Source: Cognatundibacterium luofuense
GTDB lineage: Bacteria > Pseudomonadota > Gammaproteobacteria > Burkholderiales > Burkholderiaceae_D
Assembly (NCBI RefSeq): GCF_018139685.1
Contig: NZ_JAGSPN010000011.1
Span: 62,001-126,000 of the forward strand
Direction of reading: 5' to 3'
Length of the DNA: 64,000 nt
The notes beneath the pieces were generated by a model. It did no database searches, had not been told where the DNA came from, and saw only the letters and a list, made by a program, of their open reading frames with translations. The position numbers and the translations under genes are program-made. This document shows, one piece after another, positions 37,470-46,338 of the stretch (position 1 is its first letter; every line of letters begins with the position of its first letter).

Positions 37470-38805
37470 TCATCAACAGCATATTGCCGTCATCGGCGCG
37501 GGCTGGGCTGGCTGCAGTGCAGCCGTTAGTCTGGTGCGGGATGGTCATCGTGTCAGTTTGTTCGAGGCGGCACCGCAGGCCGGTGGCCGCGCGCGCTCGG
37601 TAACGGTTCAGCAGCAAACACTAGATAACGGCCAGCATATTCTGTTAGGCGCCTACCACGACACCCTGCAACTGATCCGTTCACTGGGTGGCGATACTGC
37701 ACAATTGTTTTTGCGATTACCGCTGCAAATGGTGTATCCGCCTGCCTGTGATGGCATGTCGCTGATCGCACCAAAGTTACCGGTACCATTGCACATGGCG
37801 ATCGGCTTACTGAAAGCCAGCGGTCTGACGCTGGCCGATAAGCTGGCACTGGCACGTTTTTCGTCTGCTGCCAAATGGATGGGCTGGCGCTTGCATACCG
37901 ATGTCAGTGTCAATGATTTACTGGTGCAGTTTGAGCAAACTGAACGCCTGGTCAGGCTGATGTGGCATCCGCTGTGTATTGCTGCGCTGAACACACCACC
38001 GGAACGTGCCTCGGCAAATACGTTTCTGGCCGTTTTGCGCGACAGCCTCGGTGCCGGCCGCGCCGCATCCGATATGCTGATCCCGCGCGCGCCACTCGGT
38101 GCCATCCTGCCGGAACTGGCAATCCGCTATTTGCAGCAACAGCAGATGACGGTGCAAACAGGAATGCCGGTGCGTGCGCTGCATCGTCATGGAGATCACT
38201 GGTCGCTCAGCAATGCAGAAACAACATTACCCGGAGAATTTGATCAGGTGGTGATTGCCACTGATATCCGCAATTGCCAGCGCTTGCTGGCCAGCGTCAG
38301 CGATGCGGATACAACGTCAACCCTGCCGGATTATCAGTTTGAAGCGATTACCACGGTCTATCTGCAATATCCGGCTACGGTCCGGCTGGATCGCGCGTTT
38401 TACGCACTACCGGATCATGCTGCCAGCCAGCATTACGGTCAGTTTGTGTTTGATCGCGGCTGGCTGGATACGCAACAGGCGGGATTGATGGCGGTCGTGA
38501 TCAGCGCGCCGTCAACACTGCCGGAAACTGAAACACTCGCAGCGCTGGTTGCGCAGCAACTCGCCACACAAACCGGCATTCAGGCACTTGCGCAGCCGCT
38601 CTGGCATCAGGTCATCACCGAAAAACGCGCAACATGGGCTTGCACACCGGGAATCCGGCGTCCTTCGCAAGCCACCGGCATCTCAGGCTTATGGATTGCC
38701 GGCGATTACACCGACGCTGCCTATCCGGCCACGCTGGAATCTGCGGTGCGCAGCGGCAAGCAGCTTGCCAGCCTGATACGCGACAGTGCCAGGCAAGCGC
38801 GCTGA
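37462..38805 (+). CDS. hpnE: FAD-dependent desaturase/oxidase HpnE
   Basis: Flavin amine-oxidase family protein that completes squalene formation together with HpnC. The FAD-binding start IAVIGAGWAGCSAA and RARS follow soon after the GTG start at 37462, and the C-terminal FAD motif GLWIAGDYTDAAYPATLESAVRSG is intact. It has 447 residues. It overlaps hpnD by eight bases. No squalene-hopene cyclase gene is found within this window; it must be elsewhere. Confidence 0.92.
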   Translation: MADHQQHIAVIGAGWAGCSAAVSLVRDGHRVSLFEAAPQAGGRARSVTVQQQTLDNGQHILLGAYHDTLQLIRSLGGDTAQLFLRLPLQMVYPPACDGMSLIAPKLPVPLHMAIGLLKASGLTLADKLALARFSSAAKWMGWRLHTDVSVNDLLVQFEQTERLVRLMWHPLCIAALNTPPERASANTFLAVLRDSLGAGRAASDMLIPRAPLGAILPELAIRYLQQQQMTVQTGMPVRALHRHGDHWSLSNAETTLPGEFDQVVIATDIRNCQRLLASVSDADTTSTLPDYQFEAITTVYLQYPATVRLDRAFYALPDHAASQHYGQFVFDRGWLDTQQAGLMAVVISAPSTLPETETLAALVAQQLATQTGIQALAQPLWHQVITEKRATWACTPGIRRPSQATGISGLWIAGDYTDAAYPATLESAVRSGKQLASLIRDSARQAR

Positions 38806-38842
38806 ACCGGGTTTCAGCCTGAAAACGGCCTGAAAATGGCTC

Positions 38843-38924
38843 AAATGCGGTGTTTTGCACAGCGATCCGGCGGTCGTCGGCAGAAAGTCCGGGCCTCCGA
38901 AAATGCCGGATGACGATATTTGCA
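38843..38924 (-). repeat. Dispersed 82-bp repeat, copy B
   Basis: Read on the minus strand, TGCAAATATCGTCA then GGAGGCCCGGACTTTCTGCC, GACGACCGCCGGATCGCTG and ACCGCATTT. The core is the closest to a consensus. It lies between the convergent genes hpnE and radA. Confidence 0.9.
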
Positions 38925-39010
38925 CAATGCCGTCCGCTTTCCGGTACGAAAATGTCTGGATAAACACCGCCTGCCATCGGTGCCGGATGGCGACAGCACA
39001 ATCAACAAGC

Positions 39011-39042
39011 ATAAAAAACGGGCCAGCGCCACTGACCCGTTT
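39011..39042 (-). terminator. radA terminator
   Basis: AAACGGG-CAG and CTG-CCCGTTT arms with an inner CGCCA loop and A run on the left; 57 bases past the radA stop. Confidence 0.8.
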
Positions 39043-39098
39043 CCTGAGTACAACTAAAACCTGACCGCGCCCGCCAGTTGCGCACAGTAACCGCAAAC

Positions 39099-40481
39099 TC
39101 AGCTCATATCATCGATATCGCGGATTTTCGCCATCGCTTCTTCAATGCGATCAACGCCGACGATGGTCAGCCCTTCCACCGGCTGCTTCGGCACATTTGC
39201 CTTCGGAATCATTGCCACCGTAAAGCCGAGCTTAGCCGCTTCACGCAAACGTTCCTGACCACGCGGAGCGGGACGGATTTCACCAGCCAGCCCGACTTCA
39301 CCAAACACTACCAGACGACGAGGCAGCGCTTTGTTACGCATGGACGAATGAATCGCCAGCAATACCGCCAGATCCGCTGCCGGTTCGGTAATTTTGACGC
39401 CGCCGACCGCGTTGATAAACACATCCTGATCAGCTGCCGCCACGCCCGCATGACGGTGCAGCACCGCCAGCAGCATCGCCAGCCGGTTTTGCTCCAGTCC
39501 CACAGACAAGCGTTTTGCATTCGGCGAAAACGCGGCATCCACCAGCGCCTGAATTTCTACCAGTAAGGGGCGCGTTCCTTCCTGCGTCACCATCACGCAA
39601 GAACCCGGCACTTGTGTTTCATGCTGCGATAAAAACAAGGCCGATGGATTCGATACGCCGCGCAGACCACGCTCTGTCATTGCGAACACACCGAGTTCAT
39701 TGACCGCTCCAAAACGGTTTTTGATCGCCCGCACCAGGCGGAAACTGCTGTGTGTGTCACCTTCAAAATACAGCACCGTATCGACAATATGCTCCAGCAC
39801 GCGCGGCCCTGCCAGCGCGCCTTCCTTGGTCACGTGGCCGACCAGAATCATGGTGATATTGTTGGTTTTCGCCATACGGGTCAGCTGTGCCGCGCATTCA
39901 CGCACCTGCGCCACCGAACCCGGTGCCGAAGTCAGTGCTTCAGAATACAGGGTCTGAATCGAATCAATCACCACCACCTGCGGCTGATGCTCTGCCAGTG
40001 TTTGCAGAATTTTTTCGAGCTGAATTTCCGCCTGTAACTGCACACCGTTTGCATCCACCGCCAGCCGTTTGGCGCGCAGTGCAATTTGCGCACCGGATTC
40101 TTCGCCACTCACGTAAAGCACTTTGCGGATACGGGCCAGATGCGACAAGGCTTGCAACAGCAAGGTGGATTTACCGATGCCGGGATCACCGCCAATCAGC
40201 ACCACACCGCCGGGAACCAGCCCGCCGCCCAGCACACGGTCAAACTCTTCCATGGAGGTCGAAAAGCGCGGTACATCTTCCGCATCGATATCCGTCAGGT
40301 TCATCACCGGTGCCGTTTGCGCCAGACTTTGCGGACGGGAAGCAGCAAAGCGGTTATTCGCGCTTTCCATGAGCGTTTCGACCATGGTGTTCCACTGCCC
40401 GCAAGCCGGACATTTACCCGCCCATTTCGCAGAAATACCGCCGCATTCGGTACAGGTGTACTGGGTCTTTGCTTTTGCCAT
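39099..40481 (-). CDS. radA: DNA repair protein RadA (Sms)
   Basis: RecA-like helicase that extends D-loops in recombination. N-terminal C4 zinc finger (YTCTECGG, GKCPACGQWN), RecA-like core with Walker A GGDPGIGKSTL, the KNRFG motif (AIKNRFGAVNELG) and C-terminal Lon-protease-like domain (VGLAGEIRPAPRG). It has 460 residues. Single-gene unit, divergent from lplT. Confidence 0.97.
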   Translation of the reverse strand: MAKAKTQYTCTECGGISAKWAGKCPACGQWNTMVETLMESANNRFAASRPQSLAQTAPVMNLTDIDAEDVPRFSTSMEEFDRVLGGGLVPGGVVLIGGDPGIGKSTLLLQALSHLARIRKVLYVSGEESGAQIALRAKRLAVDANGVQLQAEIQLEKILQTLAEHQPQVVVIDSIQTLYSEALTSAPGSVAQVRECAAQLTRMAKTNNITMILVGHVTKEGALAGPRVLEHIVDTVLYFEGDTHSSFRLVRAIKNRFGAVNELGVFAMTERGLRGVSNPSALFLSQHETQVPGSCVMVTQEGTRPLLVEIQALVDAAFSPNAKRLSVGLEQNRLAMLLAVLHRHAGVAAADQDVFINAVGGVKITEPAADLAVLLAIHSSMRNKALPRRLVVFGEVGLAGEIRPAPRGQERLREAAKLGFTVAMIPKANVPKQPVEGLTIVGVDRIEEAMAKIRDIDDMS

Positions 40482-40618
40482 ACGATGCCGTCAGAAACTG
40501 GAAAATACTGATATTTTAACCAGTATTCGACGCAGAACTTGTTTTATTTCCGCTGTCTTTCCGGTTTTTCATGGTATAAAGCTCACCCAACACAGTTTGT
40601 AACAGGCTCATACCCAGC

Positions 40619-41881
40619 ATGAAACGTGGTTTTTATATGATTATGGCGGCGCAGTTTTTTTCGTCGCTCGCAGACAATGCTCTGCTGATCGCGGCGATCA
40701 AACTGCTCGAATCCATGGAATCACCCGGCTGGATGACGCCGTTACTGAAACTGGTATTCGCCCTCTTCTACGTCTTACTTGCTGCATTCGTTGGCGCTTT
40801 TGCGGATGCATGGCCGAAGGGTAAGGTCATGTTTATGACCAACCTGATCAAGGTCGGCGGCTGCGCACTGATGTTCATGCATGTGCATCCGCTAATCTCT
40901 TATGCAGTGGTCGGGCTTGGCGCTGCAGCTTACTCCCCAGCCAAATACGGTATTCTGACGGAGCTTTTACCCGCCGAGAAACTGGTGGCTGCGAATGGAT
41001 GGATCGAAGGATTAACCGTTTTATCTATTATTCTGGGAACGGTACTGGGGGGAAGACTGGTCAATCCGGAAGTCTCTGCCGCCCTGCTCGCATTCGATTT
41101 TCCTGTAATCGACTTCGGAATCAATACGTCACATGAAGCCGCCCTGACCGTGATTGCGGTACTGTACGGCGTTGCTGCATTGTTCAACCTGCGCATCCCA
41201 CATACAGGAGCAGTCTATGAACATCAGCAAACCAATCCTGTTCGCCTGATTACAGATTTTGCAAACTGTTGCAGCGTGTTATGGAAAGATAAACTGGGGC
41301 AAATTTCACTGGCAATTACAACACTGTTCTGGGGTGCAGGTGCCACACTACAGTTCATCGTCCTGAAGTGGGCTCAGGAATCCCTCAATATGCCACTGGA
41401 TAAAAGCGCAAACTTGCAAGGCGTGGTTGCCATAGGTATAGCACTGGGTGCAGTTGGCGCAGCAAAAATTATCCCTTTACGAAAATCCCTGAGTGTTATG
41501 CCAATGGGTGTGGCGATGGGTCTGGTTGTGACAATGATGATTTTCATCCATAACGTGACGCTGGCTTATCCGCTACTGATACTGGTAGGTGTGCTGGCCG
41601 GTTTCTTCGTGGTACCAATGAATGCCTTGCTGCAGCATCGCGGACACGTACTGATGAGTGCAGGTCATTCGATCGCGGTACAGAATTTCAATGAGAATTT
41701 GTCGGTGCTGACGATGCTGGGTCTTTATGCACTGATGATCAAACTGGATCTGAACGTTAAAACCGTGATTGTGATGTTCGGTTTATTCGTTGCCTGCTCC
41801 ACTTATCTGGTGATGCGCCGTCATGCTGCTAATCAGCGCGAATTTGATTCCGTCGCGCTGATCGGTGAACACAAACACTGA
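40619..41881 (+). CDS. lplT: Lysophospholipid transporter LplT
   Basis: MFS-family inner-membrane flippase that imports lysophospholipid for reacylation. It has 420 residues, with about 12 hydrophobic helices, opening MKRGFYMIMAAQFFSSLADNALLIAAIKLL, a typical LplT start. The partner acyltransferase aas is not next to it; the gene ends ten bases from the convergent DUF1853 stop. The function is inferred from family resemblance. Confidence 0.88.
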   Translation: MKRGFYMIMAAQFFSSLADNALLIAAIKLLESMESPGWMTPLLKLVFALFYVLLAAFVGAFADAWPKGKVMFMTNLIKVGGCALMFMHVHPLISYAVVGLGAAAYSPAKYGILTELLPAEKLVAANGWIEGLTVLSIILGTVLGGRLVNPEVSAALLAFDFPVIDFGINTSHEAALTVIAVLYGVAALFNLRIPHTGAVYEHQQTNPVRLITDFANCCSVLWKDKLGQISLAITTLFWGAGATLQFIVLKWAQESLNMPLDKSANLQGVVAIGIALGAVGAAKIIPLRKSLSVMPMGVAMGLVVTMMIFIHNVTLAYPLLILVGVLAGFFVVPMNALLQHRGHVLMSAGHSIAVQNFNENLSVLTMLGLYALMIKLDLNVKTVIVMFGLFVACSTYLVMRRHAANQREFDSVALIGEHKH

Positions 41882-41890
41882 TCAAAAATC

Positions 41891-42838
41891 TTAGCCGGTC
41901 AGTTCAGATTGCCGCTGCAACGTCAGTTCAGCGGCAATTGCTTTTTCAGCCCAGCTGTCCGGTATCACCATCGCCCTGCCCGACTCCAGCCATTGCCCGT
42001 CCTGCTGTTTTAATGTTGCCAGCATGTACGGCGCTTCCTGCTTTTGCCATTCTGCCTGCAACAACGGCAGGCATTCTGCGGCGGCACGCACTTCAGATTC
42101 AGGGCAAATTGCCGGTGCCAGCCACGCCATCTTAGGTAACAGACATGTTGGTTCCTGCAAGGCTGCCAGTTCGTCCGTAGTCAGAATCAGGCCGCGTGCA
42201 TGCTGAGGATGCAATCCCGGTGTATGCACATCTGCATTGTGCGAACGGTAAAACAGCCAGCCTTTGATCATCGCAGACGCGGAATGCACCGGCTGATCCA
42301 GCACGGATTGCGCCAGTGCCGTTTGCCCCAGCTGCATTTGCTGACGTAACATTTTCGGAATTTTCAGTCCCAGCGCATCGGCGAGATTCGGGCCCAGAAA
42401 CTGCATCAGTCCGGCATCCGGCTGGTGCTGACGGCACAGATAAAATTTCGTCGCCAGCTCTACATGATGATAACCATCGTTTGTGGTCAGCAGAAAATCA
42501 AACTCACCGGCAGTGATGCCTCTTTCGTTGTGAATCTGCACGCCGCGGCGAAAAGCCAATCCTTCCGTCTGCAATGCAAATGCCAGTAACTGCTCTGCAT
42601 ACAAACCCAGACGACGCACCGGCATTTGTGCAAGAAAGGTTTCCAGTTCGGCTTGCACAGCAACCGGCTCACTTTGCAAGCGCTGCCACAAGCGCGGGAA
42701 TTGCAATACCGGATTCAGCGCAGCACCGTGCCAGCAAGGCGCATGCTCATCCAGTAAAGGGGGAGATAACAGCAGCCAGCACAGTGCGCGCAATGGATAC
42801 GATGCGTAGCTGTGCCAGCCGGACGGAGCGGAATCCAC
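41891..42838 (-). CDS. DUF1853 family protein
   Basis: Function unknown. 315 residues, no signal or membrane helix. The region DFLLTTNDGYHHVELATKFYLC is the most conserved part of the DUF1853 family and looks like a PD-(D/E)XK-type core (D, then E-x-A-x-K); this nuclease idea is only inference. It starts two bases after the UDG stop, so it is the last gene of the tsaB-rimI-udg-DUF1853 unit. Confidence 0.82.
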   Translation of the reverse strand: MDSAPSGWHSYASYPLRALCWLLLSPPLLDEHAPCWHGAALNPVLQFPRLWQRLQSEPVAVQAELETFLAQMPVRRLGLYAEQLLAFALQTEGLAFRRGVQIHNERGITAGEFDFLLTTNDGYHHVELATKFYLCRQHQPDAGLMQFLGPNLADALGLKIPKMLRQQMQLGQTALAQSVLDQPVHSASAMIKGWLFYRSHNADVHTPGLHPQHARGLILTTDELAALQEPTCLLPKMAWLAPAICPESEVRAAAECLPLLQAEWQKQEAPYMLATLKQQDGQWLESGRAMVIPDSWAEKAIAAELTLQRQSELTG

Positions 42839-42840
42839 GT

Positions 42841-43785
42841 TTATTCAGGCGAAAAATGATCCAGTGCCAGACATAAATCCTGCCAGGCTTTGGCTTTGTC
42901 TGCCGGTTTGCGTAATAAATACGCCGGATGGTAAGTTGCCACCAGTGGAATACCGTTCAACTGGTGGACGCGTCCGCGCAATTGTCCGACCGGCGTTTCC
43001 GGACTCATTCCGAGCAAACTCACCGCCGCCGTTTTACCCAGCGCAATAATCATACGCGGCTGTATCAGTGCAATCTGACGATGCAGATACGGCAAACAGG
43101 CAGCGACTTCTTCCGCTGAAGGCGGACGGTCACGGCCATTGTCATCGGTAGGGCGGCATTTCACGATATTCGCAATATACGCACGCTGTCCGCGGGCGAT
43201 GCCAAGTGCACGCAGCATATTGTCGAGCAACTGACCCGCAGCACCGACAAAGGGTTCGCCCTGAAGATTTTCGTTGTAACCGGGCCCTTCCCCGACAAAT
43301 AACCATGGTGCAGCAGGATCACCGACACCGAACACCGTATTCGCCCTGCCCTGACACAAACCGCACTGCTGGCAGGAAGCAACTTCTGTTTGCAATGTCT
43401 GCCAGTCCATAGACTGAATACGCGATACCCGGGAACCGTCTGAAGGCGGAACATCCGCAACGGCAAATGGTTCATCAAATTCCGCAACCGGCAGGAACAT
43501 CAATTCCTCAACATTGCTGCCATCCATGCTGACCAGCACTGATTCCTGAATCGGTGCCTCGTCTGTCACAGTCACAACAGGTGCTGCATCTACAGCAGTC
43601 ATCTGGACAGGTGCGCCACCATCAACGTCAGCAAGTACAGCCTGCTCAACTTCGGGCGGCATGGATACGGCAGTTTCTGCAGTTTCCGCTGTTTCTGCTG
43701 TCACCGGATGTTTGCTGAGCCATAAAGGACCCAGCCCCATTTCATCGAAAACCCGTAACTGATGGACTGCAGACACCGGATTCAT
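42841..43785 (-). CDS. Uracil-DNA glycosylase, family 4/5-like, [4Fe-4S]
   Basis: Removes uracil from DNA. The catalytic domain occupies about residues 125-310: cluster cysteines CxxC at Cys138/Cys141 and later Cys in IVKCRP and ACLPYL, motif A GEGPGYNENLQGEPFVGAAG, and motif B YHPAYLL. An N-terminal extension of about 125 residues is acidic and of low complexity, with AET repeated three times at about 30-39. It has 314 residues, longer than typical family 4 enzymes (about 200-270). It overlaps the rimI stop by one base. Confidence 0.9.
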   Translation of the reverse strand: MNPVSAVHQLRVFDEMGLGPLWLSKHPVTAETAETAETAVSMPPEVEQAVLADVDGGAPVQMTAVDAAPVVTVTDEAPIQESVLVSMDGSNVEELMFLPVAEFDEPFAVADVPPSDGSRVSRIQSMDWQTLQTEVASCQQCGLCQGRANTVFGVGDPAAPWLFVGEGPGYNENLQGEPFVGAAGQLLDNMLRALGIARGQRAYIANIVKCRPTDDNGRDRPPSAEEVAACLPYLHRQIALIQPRMIIALGKTAAVSLLGMSPETPVGQLRGRVHQLNGIPLVATYHPAYLLRKPADKAKAWQDLCLALDHFSPE

Positions 43786-44237
43786 CAGAGTATCTTCCTC
43801 ATTACAATTGCATCTTCACGCGTATGCGCATCAACCGGATAGTAATTTTTACGTTTGCCGATTTCGGCAAATCCGGCGGACTGGTAAACCGTAATCGCGC
43901 GCGCATTGGAGCGGCGTACTTCCAGCAACACTGATTCAAAACCCTGCTCACGACCGTATTGCTGCATGAAGTCGAGCAAAACCCTGGCCAGACCACGTCC
44001 CTGTGATGCCGGCTGCACTGTGATATTCAGCAAGTGCAATTCTTCCAGCACCGGCATTAAGAACATATAGGCTTGTATGTCGCCATCCGCATTACGAATG
44101 CCGAAAGCAGCATAAGCCGCTACAAAGGAATCGGTAAAATGTCCGCGCGTCCACGGATGGCTGTGCGCCTGCTCTTCCACCGGTAACAGGCAGTCAATAT
44201 CTGCCATATGCAGCGCAGAAACTTGCTGTGACAGCAT
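43785..44237 (-). CDS. rimI: Ribosomal protein bS18 alanine N-acetyltransferase RimI
   Basis: GNAT acetyltransferase that modifies the N terminus of bS18. The acetyl-CoA motif A QPASQGRGLARVLLDFMQ is clear, with the later NARAITVYQSAGF typical of RimI. It has 150 residues. It shares one base with both neighbours, tsaB upstream and the UDG gene downstream, so it is translationally coupled. Confidence 0.93.
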   Translation of the reverse strand: MLSQQVSALHMADIDCLLPVEEQAHSHPWTRGHFTDSFVAAYAAFGIRNADGDIQAYMFLMPVLEELHLLNITVQPASQGRGLARVLLDFMQQYGREQGFESVLLEVRRSNARAITVYQSAGFAEIGKRKNYYPVDAHTREDAIVMRKIL

Positions 44238-44932
44238 TACGGCCGCCCCTGCAATGCACGTTCTGCCGTTGTCAGTGCAATTTTATTACGCAGATACAGT
44301 GGCTCCGCCTCTGCAGCACTGACAGTTTGTCCGGCTAAAAAGCGCTGACTGCCGATACGGGCTACGTCAGCGGCATGCGGTCGGGCATGCACCAGAGGGC
44401 AAGCAGCCGCCGCTTCCGGCACTTCCAGCCCCGGCCCCAGCGCCAGTACCAGCGAAGGATACTGTTGCAGCCAGTCTGCCAGCAAAGCAGCATCAATCGC
44501 TGTCAGTACCGGTGCAATCAGCACGCTGACAGTCTGATTCTGTACGCGGCAGACCGCCGCATACATTTCTTTCATGCGTGCATCCAGCAAGCACAGAAAA
44601 TCCGCATCGCCATGCTGTGCAGCAGCGGCCAGCGCCATTGCTTCCAGCGTGACTACCGGCACCACCGGCAAATCTGCGCCGTAAGCCATACCCTGCACCA
44701 TTCCGCATGCTGTGCGCACACCGGTGAAAGCGCCGGGCCCGCAACCGAATGCGATTGCATCACAATCCTGCAGTGCAATACCCGCATCGCCAAGCAAACG
44801 CTGCATGGCTGGCAGACTGGCTTCAGAATGGGTTTCTGCCGAAGGAATATCAATGAAAGACAGTTTGCCGTCGCGCAATAAAGCGGCAGAGGCAAACTCA
44901 TTGGAGGTTTCTATTGCTAAAATTGTCGTCAT
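44237..44932 (-). CDS. tsaB: tRNA threonylcarbamoyladenosine protein TsaB
   Basis: ASKHA-fold partner of TsaD needed for t6A37 of ANN-decoding tRNAs. The N-terminal LAIETSNEFASAAL and the AFGCGPGAFTGVRTACGMVQG signature are intact. It has 231 residues, normal length. First gene of the tsaB-rimI-udg-DUF1853 set. Confidence 0.95.
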   Translation of the reverse strand: MTTILAIETSNEFASAALLRDGKLSFIDIPSAETHSEASLPAMQRLLGDAGIALQDCDAIAFGCGPGAFTGVRTACGMVQGMAYGADLPVVPVVTLEAMALAAAAQHGDADFLCLLDARMKEMYAAVCRVQNQTVSVLIAPVLTAIDAALLADWLQQYPSLVLALGPGLEVPEAAAACPLVHARPHAADVARIGSQRFLAGQTVSAAEAEPLYLRNKIALTTAERALQGRP

Positions 44933-45053
44933 TTCGCTATTGTACTTGCTTCATCCGGCACTGCGCTGCAGTTTGCGCACGCAGCATGCATAATCCGCCT
45001 TGTGCGATTCGCTTACCGGAAGTTTGCTTCATTTTTGCATCTGACTATTATTT

Positions 45054-45467
45054 ATGACCGTGTTATCTCTGCAACCTGACAGCATTCAGGAACATTTACC
45101 AAACAGCCGCTGGCTGGTTGCCTGCCTTTGTGCCGCATGGTGCGATACCTGCAATGCTTATCGCAGTGCATTTGAAGCACTTGCGGAGAAACATCCGGAC
45201 AAATGCTTTTGCTGGATCGATATCGAGGATCAGGCCAGTCTGGTCGAAGACATCGATATCGAAAATTTCCCGACAATACTGGTGCAGATTGATGATCAGA
45301 TCGAGTTTCTGGGCACGATGCTGCCGGATACTCAGCAATTGCATCGTATGCTGCAATCATTCAGTGCTCCGGAAGACGGGTCCCGGAAAAAATTTCAACG
45401 CACATCGCTAAATCAGCATGCGCCAGATGGCTGGAACTTACGCACGAGCCTGCTGGAGATGCAATAA
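45054..45467 (+). CDS. Thioredoxin-like protein with WCDTC motif
   Basis: Probable thiol-disulfide protein of the thioredoxin fold. The active site is WCDTC (Cys30, Cys33), and the FPTIL cis-proline region is at about 77-82. It has 137 residues, no signal peptide, so it is cytosolic. It is divergent from tsaB and convergent with the tRNA-Arg units. The substrate is unknown. Confidence 0.83.
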   Translation: MTVLSLQPDSIQEHLPNSRWLVACLCAAWCDTCNAYRSAFEALAEKHPDKCFCWIDIEDQASLVEDIDIENFPTILVQIDDQIEFLGTMLPDTQQLHRMLQSFSAPEDGSRKKFQRTSLNQHAPDGWNLRTSLLEMQ

Positions 45468-45532
45468 AATAACCGCCGCTGCGTTTGCAATGCAGCGGCA
45501 ATCAGGCAACGTGCATTAAGTAGGTCCGGAAA

Positions 45533-45569
45533 ACAAAAAAGGATCAGATTTTCATCTGATCCTTTTTCT
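45533..45569 (-). terminator. Terminator of tRNA-Arg copy 1
   Basis: Nine-base stem GGATCAGAT / ATCTGATCC; on the minus strand the loop is GAAA, a stable tetraloop, and a U run follows. It lies seven bases after the tRNA CCA end. Confidence 0.9.
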
Positions 45570-45575
45570 TAATAC

Positions 45576-45652
45576 TGGTGCGGCCGGCAGGAATCGAACC
45601 CACGACCCCTTGGTTCGTAGCCAAGTACTCTATCCAGCTGAGCTACGGCCGC
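45576..45652 (-). tRNA. tRNA-Arg (anticodon ACG), copy 1
   Basis: A 77-base cloverleaf with encoded CCA, acceptor stem GCGGCCG / CGGCCGC, anticodon loop CTACGAA (ACG), T-loop GGTTCGATTCC. Identical to the other two copies. A CATAAT-like -10 lies at 45663-45668. Confidence 0.97.
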
Positions 45653-45986
45653 GAAGACAGTGATTATGCACGATACGGCCAAAAAAAGCCAGCCCCTCAG
45701 CCTGATTCTTTATCTGTCACATTTTTTCCGGATATGATTCCCGGCGGAGAAACGCAAATCGAAACAAATTAAAACAGAATCAGCTATCCGGGACTCAGGT
45801 AAACAGCGGCAACACTCGCGCAAACAAACCGATATTGCAGCAGCCAGGACAGGATCTTTGTTTATTTTTATTTCGGAAAATTTGCCGGAACTGGCAATGC
45901 AATGCGCAAGAACGCGCCGGAGCAACCTTTCCAAACGCACAAAACAAAAAAAGACCAGATTTTCATCTGGTCTTTTTTCTTAAAGC
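45653..45986. other. Spacer between tRNA-Arg copies 1 and 2
   Basis: About 330 bases. It carries the terminator of copy 2 at its right end and a possible -10 for copy 1 at its left end; nothing else was recognised. A short open frame on the minus strand lacks coding features. Confidence 0.6.
45952..45980 (-). terminator. Terminator of tRNA-Arg copy 2
   Basis: Nine-base stem AGACCAGAT / ATCTGGTCT with GAAA loop on the minus strand and a following U run. It is a base-pair variant of the other two hairpins. Confidence 0.9.
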
Positions 45987-46063
45987 TGGTGCGGCCGGCA
46001 GGAATCGAACCCACGACCCCTTGGTTCGTAGCCAAGTACTCTATCCAGCTGAGCTACGGCCGC
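45987..46063 (-). tRNA. tRNA-Arg (anticodon ACG), copy 2
   Basis: Identical to copy 1 over 77 bases, with encoded CCA. A TATAGT-like -10 lies at about 46077-46082 on the minus strand. Confidence 0.97.
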
Positions 46064-46184
46064 GCAAGAGAACGAAACTATAACAGAACCGGCGCCGCTT
46101 TTCCAGTCCTGAATATAAAAAACAGAAGAAACCGGTAATTTCACGAGCATATCCTGCACCAGGCTTCGGGTGCACAAAAACAAA

Positions 46185-46216
46185 AAAGGACCAGATTTTC
46201 ATCTGATCCTTTTTCT
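46185..46216 (-). terminator. Terminator of tRNA-Arg copy 3
   Basis: GGATCAGAT pairs with ATCTGGTCC on the minus strand through one U-G wobble, GAAA loop, U run. The wobble only pairs in RNA of the minus strand, which supports the direction. Confidence 0.88.
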
Positions 46217-46222
46217 TAATAC

Positions 46223-46299
46223 TGGTGCGGCCGGCAGGAATCGAACCCACGACCCCTTGGTTCGTAGCCAAGTACTCTATCCAGCTGAGCTACGGCCGC
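46223..46299 (-). tRNA. tRNA-Arg (anticodon ACG), copy 3
   Basis: Identical to copies 1 and 2, with encoded CCA. It has its own clear promoter just upstream (46310-46338). Confidence 0.97.
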
Positions 46300-46309
46300 G
46301 AAGACATGT

Positions 46310-46338
46310 ATTATAGGTAAAACCCTCCTTCTTGTAAA
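46310..46338 (-). promoter_or_regulatory. Promoter of tRNA-Arg copy 3
   Basis: Minus strand TTTACA (46333-46338), exactly 17 bases, then TATAAT (46310-46315). Transcription would start a few bases before the tRNA. Confidence 0.75.

Noticed and set aside
45710-45940. A 76-residue minus-strand frame between tRNA-Arg copies
   Set aside because: No ribosome site and Arg/Leu/Cys-rich shadow-like composition.
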